From Chloroflexota bacterium (GTDB taxonomy: Bacteria > Chloroflexota > Anaerolineae > Caldilineales > Caldilineaceae): DNA of 21,780 nucleotides. The notes beneath the pieces were generated by a model. It ran no database searches. It was not told where the DNA came from and saw only the letters and a program-made list of their open reading frames with translations. The stretch lies in the NCBI GenBank assembly GCA_003451595.1, contig DMDA01000002.1, positions 8,931-30,710 on the forward strand. The letters run 5' to 3'. Made by a program: the position numbers and the translations under genes. This document shows positions 15,719-21,780 of the stretch, one piece after another. Every line of letters begins with the position of its first letter. Within the stretch, counting starts at the first letter, position 1.

Positions 15719-18145
15719 ATGCGTGCACACGCCCACGTCGTGATCGTCGGCGCCGGCATTGTTGGTTGTAGCGCCGCCTATCATCTCGCCCAACTTGGCT
15801 GGAAAGACATCCTTGTCGTCGACAAGGGGCCGTTGTTTGACGCCGGCGCCACCAGTATTGCGCCCGGTCTCATCTTTCAGAGCCACTACGCCCGGCTGAT
15901 GACCGAGTTTGCGCGTTACACGATCGAGTTGCTCAAGCCTTTGCGTCACCAAACTGAACCGTGCCTCTACCAGGTTGGCGGCATCGAGGTGGCCACTACG
16001 CCGGAGCGGTGGGCGGAGCTGAAGCGAAAACAGGGTGTTTCGCTCAGTTACGGGCTGGAGAGCCACCTGCTCACGCCGCAGGAAGTGCAGGCAAAACTCC
16101 CCCTCCTCGACGCACAGGCCATTCTCGGCGGCTACTTTGTGCCAACAGACAGCGACGCGCGCAGCTCTCAATGCGCTGCAGCCCTGGCCACCCTGGCGAT
16201 GGCGCAGGGTGTCGAGTTCGCAGCCCATGTCACCGTACAGGATGTATACGTGCAAAACGGGCGCGTGCGCCACATCGTCACCGATCAGGGTGTGATCGAA
16301 TGTGAGCATGTCCTGCTCTGCACCAACGCCTGGACGACGATGTTGGCCGCCAGGATAGGGCTGCGCTTCCCGGTCTTAGGCGTCGAGCAACAATATGTCA
16401 TCACCGAACCACTGGCGGAATTGGCCGCAGACCAGGCGTGCTTCATCACACACCCAATCCTGCGCCACCCCGACGCGGCGCTCTACTATCGCCAGATCTA
16501 TGACTGCTATCTGATCGGCAGTTACCGTCACACCGCCCTGCGCGCCAGCAACGACGCAGCACCGCCAATCCCCCAGGCAGCCGCCGTCAATGATTGGGAG
16601 CACGAGCGGCGCGCGACCGCTGAACTGCTGCCCCCGCTGGCAGGCAAGCGTTTCGCCCAACAGGTCAGTGGCTACCTGGCGTTCAGTAATGACCTGTATC
16701 CTGTCGTCGGGCAGAGCACAGTGCGTGGATTATGGGTGGCGTTCAGCGTGTGGGCAGCCTATGCCGGCGGCGTCGGCAAGAGTATCGCCGAGTTGATGAC
16801 GCACGGCGAGACCGAATGGGACATCCGCGAAGCTGACATCAACCGCTTTCATCCGCATGACTACACGCGCGCGTTCATGGCGGCGCGCATCGACCGCCAG
16901 CATCAGGAAATCTACGCCATTGTCCACCCCTTCCAACAATCGGAGGCGCCGCGCAACGTGCGGCTGGCGCCCTTTCATCAACGGCTGGTCGAGCAGCAAG
17001 CCGTCTTCTTTGCCAATGCCGGCTGGGAGGCGCCGCAGTGGTACGAAGCCAACGCCCGGTTGCTGGAGGAGTACGACGCGCGCATCCCACATCGCGAGGG
17101 CTGGGCCGCGCGTTACTGGTCACGCATCCAGGGCGCCGAACACCTGGCGACGCGCGACCGCGCCGGTCTCTTCAACTTGAGCACCTTTACCAAGATCGAG
17201 GTCAGTGGGCCAGGCGCGTTAAGTTTTTTGGAATCGATCTGCGCCAACCGGATCGATCGCCCCGTTGGCGCCATCATCTACACAGCGCTTTGCAACAGTC
17301 GCGGCGGCATCATGGCCGATCTCACCGTCAGCCGGTTAGAGGAAGACCGCTTCTGGATTCTCACCGGCGGCGGCGTCGGTCCACACGACTTCGCCTGGAT
17401 TCGCCAGCACGCCCCGACGCAGGGTGGCGTGACCATCCGCAACATGAGCGGTCAATACACCACGCTTGGACTCTGGGGGCCGCGTGCGCGCGACATCTTG
17501 CAACAACTTGTCGAAGAAGACATCAGTAATGCCGCTTTCCCCTTCTACACCGTACGCCCACTACACATCGAGAGCGTGCCCGCGCTGGCGCTGCGCCTTT
17601 CTTACGCTGGCGAGCTGGGCTGGGAAATCTACGCACCCGGCGAATATGGCTTGCGCCTCTGGGACCTGCTGTGGGAAGCCGGGCGCCCCTACGGACTGGT
17701 GGCGGGCGGTGCGGGCGCCTTCGACTCGCTGCGGCTGGAAAAAGGTTACCGCTTGTGGGGCGTCGATATTCATAGCGAATACAACCCCTTTGAGGCAGGC
17801 TTGGGGCGAACAGTAAAACTGAAGAAAGGTTACTTTCTGGGACGCGACGCGTTGCTCAAGGCCAGTGAAGTGGTGACGCGCAAACTCTGTTGCCTGACCT
17901 TCGATGATCCCGACGCCATAGCACTGGGCAAAGAGCCGATCCTGGCTGATGGACGCGTGCTGGGTTATGTGACAAGCGCCAATTATGGGTACTCTGTCGG
18001 CAAGTACATCCTCTACGCTTATCTGCCACAAGAGTACGCGGCGCCGCTGACCAAAGTCGAGGTGCAGTACTTCGACCGCCGTTACACTGCTACTGTCGCC
18101 AATGAACCCTTGTTCGACCCAGGCCACGCGCGTATGAAGGCATAG
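15719..18145 (+). CDS. FAD-dependent oxidoreductase fused to GcvT (dimethylglycine/sarcosine dehydrogenase-like)
   Basis: An 808-residue protein of the DMGDH/SARDH type: an N-terminal FAD amine-oxidising domain (GAGIVG dinucleotide loop at 11-16, about 5-365), a linker FAO_M region (VGQSTVRGLWVAFSVWAAYAGG onward, WDIREADINRFHP), a GcvT folate-binding domain (about 465-700, NSRGGIMADLTVSRL with Asp534) and a GcvT C-terminal barrel (about 715-800). Such enzymes demethylate N-methylglycines and pass the one-carbon unit to tetrahydrofolate. The usual S/W-H-A-x-G-L segment, whose His carries covalent FAD in DMGDH and SARDH, reads TSIAPGL (45-51), so FAD is probably non-covalent. An in-frame ATG at 15680 lies before the inferred transcription start and is rejected. 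No betaine or glycine-cleavage gene is adjacent, so the substrate is uncertain. Confidence 0.85.
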   Translation: MRAHAHVVIVGAGIVGCSAAYHLAQLGWKDILVVDKGPLFDAGATSIAPGLIFQSHYARLMTEFARYTIELLKPLRHQTEPCLYQVGGIEVATTPERWAELKRKQGVSLSYGLESHLLTPQEVQAKLPLLDAQAILGGYFVPTDSDARSSQCAAALATLAMAQGVEFAAHVTVQDVYVQNGRVRHIVTDQGVIECEHVLLCTNAWTTMLAARIGLRFPVLGVEQQYVITEPLAELAADQACFITHPILRHPDAALYYRQIYDCYLIGSYRHTALRASNDAAPPIPQAAAVNDWEHERRATAELLPPLAGKRFAQQVSGYLAFSNDLYPVVGQSTVRGLWVAFSVWAAYAGGVGKSIAELMTHGETEWDIREADINRFHPHDYTRAFMAARIDRQHQEIYAIVHPFQQSEAPRNVRLAPFHQRLVEQQAVFFANAGWEAPQWYEANARLLEEYDARIPHREGWAARYWSRIQGAEHLATRDRAGLFNLSTFTKIEVSGPGALSFLESICANRIDRPVGAIIYTALCNSRGGIMADLTVSRLEEDRFWILTGGGVGPHDFAWIRQHAPTQGGVTIRNMSGQYTTLGLWGPRARDILQQLVEEDISNAAFPFYTVRPLHIESVPALALRLSYAGELGWEIYAPGEYGLRLWDLLWEAGRPYGLVAGGAGAFDSLRLEKGYRLWGVDIHSEYNPFEAGLGRTVKLKKGYFLGRDALLKASEVVTRKLCCLTFDDPDAIALGKEPILADGRVLGYVTSANYGYSVGKYILYAYLPQEYAAPLTKVEVQYFDRRYTATVANEPLFDPGHARMKA

Positions 18146-18160
18146 CCGTGCGTCAATCGC

Positions 18161-18808
18161 TCATTCTCGCAATTTCACAAGCTCACGGTCATACCACCAG
18201 CGCACCAACAGCCCCGCCAGCAATAGTAGCGCCGCCACCATCACCCAATATAGCGTCTGGTACGTCTCTGAGCCGGATGCGCCAATCGGGTCGAAGGGAT
18301 GGCGAATGATCGTGGCGCCACGAATCAACGTCCAGGTGACGACGGTCACGAGCAGGTTGACGACGGCGGCGAAAATACGGTTGCCCATCCACAACGCAAG
18401 CAGCAGACAGGCAACACTAAACCAGAGCACATGCACACTGGCGCGCACGCGCGGCTCGTCCCAGGCGACCCACTCGCCCCAACTCAGCCAGGTTGAGATG
18501 CTGCTGGTCAGTGCATAGACAATCCATAGCATCACGGCGCCTTTCTGCACCGCCATTGCCCAGGCATACCAGGCGATCCGCCGCGTCAATAAGAAGCCCA
18601 GGCTGAGCACACCGGCTGCTGCAAACGCCAACAGCGCCACTCGCACCAACGCCCCGTGCAGAAAGATCACCTTGATCACGTTGCCCAGCGTCTGCTCCGG
18701 TGGGATCAGCCAGAGGGCAATCGCCAGCCCGGCCATCCCTAACACGGCCAGTACAGGCGTCACCCAACGCTGCCAATGCGTCGGCGCCGCGAGAGAGGAT
18801 GATTGCAT
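18161..18808 (-). CDS. CcmC/CcsA-like cytochrome c assembly (heme-handling) membrane protein, divergent
   Basis: A 215-residue protein with six hydrophobic spans (about 15-36, 45-72, 78-101, 123-140, 145-162, 184-203), the topology and approximate size of CcmC. Between spans 3 and 4 lies WLSWGEWVAWDEP (107-119), matching the tryptophan-rich WGxWxxWD signature that binds heme in CcmC, CcmF and CcsA. His51 (IFLHGA) and His170 (IIRHPF) occupy the positions of the two axial-ligand histidines flanking that motif. The rest is diverged, so the assignment rests on motif, His positions and topology. No other cytochrome c maturation gene or CXXCH protein lies in the window. ATG 18808 has AAAGGGAA upstream. 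It converges on the DMGDH-like gene with a 15-bp gap. Confidence 0.6.
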   Translation of the reverse strand: MQSSSLAAPTHWQRWVTPVLAVLGMAGLAIALWLIPPEQTLGNVIKVIFLHGALVRVALLAFAAAGVLSLGFLLTRRIAWYAWAMAVQKGAVMLWIVYALTSSISTWLSWGEWVAWDEPRVRASVHVLWFSVACLLLALWMGNRIFAAVVNLLVTVVTWTLIRGATIIRHPFDPIGASGSETYQTLYWVMVAALLLLAGLLVRWWYDRELVKLRE

Positions 18809-18891
18809 CGCAGATTCCCTTTCTCAATATCGCTTCCCTTGCTTCTGTGCGCGCATCTACACAGCAAGGACACAGATGTCACCTGACGCGC

Positions 18892-18924
18892 GACACGTGA
18901 CGTATGACGCCAATACGTCATGTC
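18892..18924. repeat. Bulged hairpin built from TGACGTAT inverted repeats
   Basis: TGACGTAT (18898-18905) and ATACGTCA (18913-18920) form a perfect 8-bp inverted repeat with a 7-base loop. GACA (18892-18895) and TGTC (18921-18924) extend it across a 2-base CG bulge. There is no T tract, so it is not a classical terminator. It lies in the 173-bp gap between the metallophosphoesterase and CcmC-like genes. Confidence 0.6.
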
Positions 18925-18981
18925 ACGCCAAGAGCAGCGGCTTACGACAGAGGCTCCACTTAAAGTAGACCCCGCCCGCCC

Positions 18982-19926
18982 TCACACCGCGCGTAGTCGA
19001 TGCAGCGTGAACTCGGGCGGACAGAAGAAGCGCGCGGGCACGCCACATGAACCAGTGCCCGCTGACGTGTAGCCCTGCATGGCATTATACCGCCAGGCGC
19101 CATAAGCCATACGACGCGGCACCTTGGCGTTCGTCTGCAGCGCAATACGTCCGGGCAGACAAAACTGACCAGCGTGCGTATGGCCGGAGAGCATGAAGTC
19201 GTAGCCAGCAGCGGCGGCGTGCCGGTACAGTTCCGGCGAGTGGGCGAGGAGGATGGAAGTCGCACCGGCAGGGATCGAGGCACGGGTGCGCTGCAGATTA
19301 TCGGTCTCGTAAAAGTGCGGGTCATCGACGCCAGAAAGGTAGAGGTATGCACCATCGCGCTCGATGGCGACTGTTTCATTGAGCAGAAAGGTGTAGCCAG
19401 CATCCTCTAGCGGCGGCACGAACTCGATGAAGTCATGGTTGCCCAGAACAGCGTACACCGGCGGTTTGAGATGCCTGACCAACTCTGCGGCGTACTCTAG
19501 CGCCAAGTTGTAACCACCGCTGCTGCTAGCGCGAAAGTCGCCGGTGACGACGCATAGATCGTAGTTCACCCCTTGCAACCGGCGAATGATAGCGTCGGTC
19601 AACTCTGGGTCGATGTCGAGATGCAAGTCGCTGAGATGGAGCAGTGTGTAGCCATCAAACGCTTGCGGCAGCCCTGGGATAGGCGCCTGATTCTCGATGC
19701 AGCGGATGTCCAGCATGTTGCGCCGCCCGTAGTTGAACAACCCCGTCAACTTAAGCGAATAATAGATGAAGACCATCAGCCACTCGGCGTTCTCGATGTG
19801 CATCAATGTGCGTCCACGCCCCAACACCTCACCGGCATGATCGACCTGGATCGTCAGCCGTTGGCGCAGGTGCGTCTCCCCCACGCGCTCAAGGAGATAA
19901 TTGTAGATGTCGTCGGGATTGTACAT
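18982..19926 (-). CDS. Metallophosphoesterase (calcineurin-like, YkuE/YaeI type)
   Basis: A 314-residue dinuclear-metal phosphohydrolase. All family metal-site motifs are present: SDLHLD (99-104), VVTGDFR (127-132), VLGNHDF (160-166), LLAHSPE (226-232) and LSGHTHAGQF (246-255). The order and the GHTHAGQ ending fit the YkuE/YaeI group, whose members act on phospholipid or UDP-sugar-type substrates. The first 90 residues are an extra region, with a hydrophobic patch (WLMVFIYYSLKLTGLF, 49-64) that may attach it to the membrane. ATG 19926 is preferred (AGGGAG 8 bases upstream) over GTG 19953. Divergent from the FGGY kinase gene; the substrate cannot be read from sequence. Confidence 0.88.
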   Translation of the reverse strand: MYNPDDIYNYLLERVGETHLRQRLTIQVDHAGEVLGRGRTLMHIENAEWLMVFIYYSLKLTGLFNYGRRNMLDIRCIENQAPIPGLPQAFDGYTLLHLSDLHLDIDPELTDAIIRRLQGVNYDLCVVTGDFRASSSGGYNLALEYAAELVRHLKPPVYAVLGNHDFIEFVPPLEDAGYTFLLNETVAIERDGAYLYLSGVDDPHFYETDNLQRTRASIPAGATSILLAHSPELYRHAAAAGYDFMLSGHTHAGQFCLPGRIALQTNAKVPRRMAYGAWRYNAMQGYTSAGTGSCGVPARFFCPPEFTLHRLRAV

Positions 19927-19999
19927 CGTGTCGGCTCCCTGGTGGATGAACACACAGCTTCAATATCAAATGCTTTGGGCAATGGCTCCATCACTCCAA

Positions 20000-20026
20000 A
20001 TTCTAGCACTGTTTTCTTGACGCCAA
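20000..20026 (-). promoter_or_regulatory. Possible promoter of the metallophosphoesterase gene
   Basis: On the minus strand TAGAAT (plus 20000-20005) is preceded 15 bp upstream by TTGGCG (plus 20021-20026). The spacer is short and the -35 only partial, so this is a weak call. It interleaves with the plus-strand promoter region for the FGGY kinase. Confidence 0.25.
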
Positions 20027-20046
20027 CTCTGCTGAAAGGTGTAGTG

Positions 20047-20052
20047 TATAAT
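20047..20052 (+). promoter_or_regulatory. -10 element of the FGGY kinase-epimerase operon
   Basis: A perfect TATAAT 72 bp before the kinase start. TTGACG at 20017-20022 is 24 bp upstream, too far for a normal -35; no better hexamer is seen at 16-18 bp. An activator-dependent promoter is possible. Confidence 0.5.
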
Positions 20053-20124
20053 GGAAGAAGTTTCAGTCAACTTCCCATAATTTCAACATCCGATCATCTT
20101 CAGCGCTTGTTGAGGAGAAAGTTT

Positions 20125-21675
<1,551 letters not shown>

Positions 21676-21678
21676 CGC

Positions 21679-21780
21679 ATGGTTCACCTCAGCCCCTCTA
21701 TCCTGGCTGCCGATACAGCCAATCTGGCCGCCGCTGTGCGCGCCGTCGAGATCGGCGGCGCGGATTCCTTGCACATCGAC
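21679..21780 (+). CDS. rpe: Ribulose-phosphate 3-epimerase, 5' part only
   Basis: The window ends 34 codons into this gene. The translated start has SPSILAAD (5-12) and ends ADSLHID, the beginning of the HVDVMDG metal-binding strand of ribulose-phosphate 3-epimerases. The family interconverts D-ribulose-5-phosphate and D-xylulose-5-phosphate; related allulose-6-phosphate 3-epimerases share this N-terminus, so the exact substrate is open. ATG 21679 lies 3 bp after the kinase stop, with AAGGGG overlapping that stop, so it is in one operon with the kinase. Confidence 0.82.
   Translation, partial: MVHLSPSILAADTANLAAAVRAVEIGGADSLHID

Noticed and set aside
19573..20124. Upstream extension of the FGGY kinase frame
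   Set aside because: It covers the divergent promoter region and the antisense of the metallophosphoesterase; the true start has GAGGAGA and the kinase N-terminal motif.

Overview
The window is GC-rich bacterial chromosome (roughly 60% by eye), densely packed with genes on both strands. It suggests a free-living member of the Chloroflexota, most likely Anaerolineae or Caldilineae. That is inference from gene style: two very large multi-membrane-span glycosyltransferase-like proteins with a shared soluble C-terminal domain, a Uma2-type gene, a single-domain NnrE, an RsmD with an APPQY-type motif, TTG/GTG starts and purine-rich intergenic repeats. No rRNA, tRNA, CRISPR array, phage gene, transposase or plasmid function was found.

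Left part (1-2842, minus strand): a run of housekeeping and metabolite-repair genes reading leftward. pncC (nicotinamide-nucleotide amidase) is followed by a 175-bp palindromic, repeat-rich spacer, an unrecognised 89-aa protein, nnrE (NAD(P)H-hydrate epimerase), a DUF456 membrane protein and a thiamine pyrophosphokinase cut by the window edge. The last four are tightly packed or overlapping, so they are probably one transcript. Two of the genes deal with damaged or spent nicotinamide cofactors.

3041-6701: a Uma2-family nuclease-like gene with a good ribosome-binding site converges on, and overlaps by 11 bp, a methyltransferase with a THUMP-like C-terminus. Divergent from that lies a membrane-anchored coiled-coil protein ending in a Cna-B/SdrD-like beta domain. 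Its gene ends at a strong bidirectional terminator shared with rsmD (16S rRNA methyltransferase), which reads the other way behind a lipoprotein gene.

6712-13211 (minus): a probable envelope operon of a UPF0104/YbhN-type membrane protein, two giant polytopic glycosyltransferase-like proteins with the same C-terminal beta domain, the lipoprotein and rsmD. Upstream lies sucC-sucD (succinyl-CoA synthetase), driven by a near-consensus sigma-70-type promoter and closed by a clear rho-independent terminator.

15719-21780: a dimethylglycine/sarcosine-dehydrogenase-like flavoprotein fused to an aminomethyltransferase domain, a divergent CcmC/CcsA-like heme-handling membrane protein with no other cytochrome c maturation gene nearby, a metallophosphoesterase, and a pentulose-kinase (FGGY) gene followed 3 bp later by a ribulose-phosphate 3-epimerase cut by the right edge. 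The last pair looks like a small route from a pentulose into the pentose-phosphate pathway.

No complete new defence or mobile system is visible. The points most worth a second look are the palindromic element at 2174-2347, the variant active-site motifs in NnrE, RsmD and the DMGDH-like protein, the orphan CcmC-like protein, and the shared beta domain of the two glycosyltransferase-like proteins.
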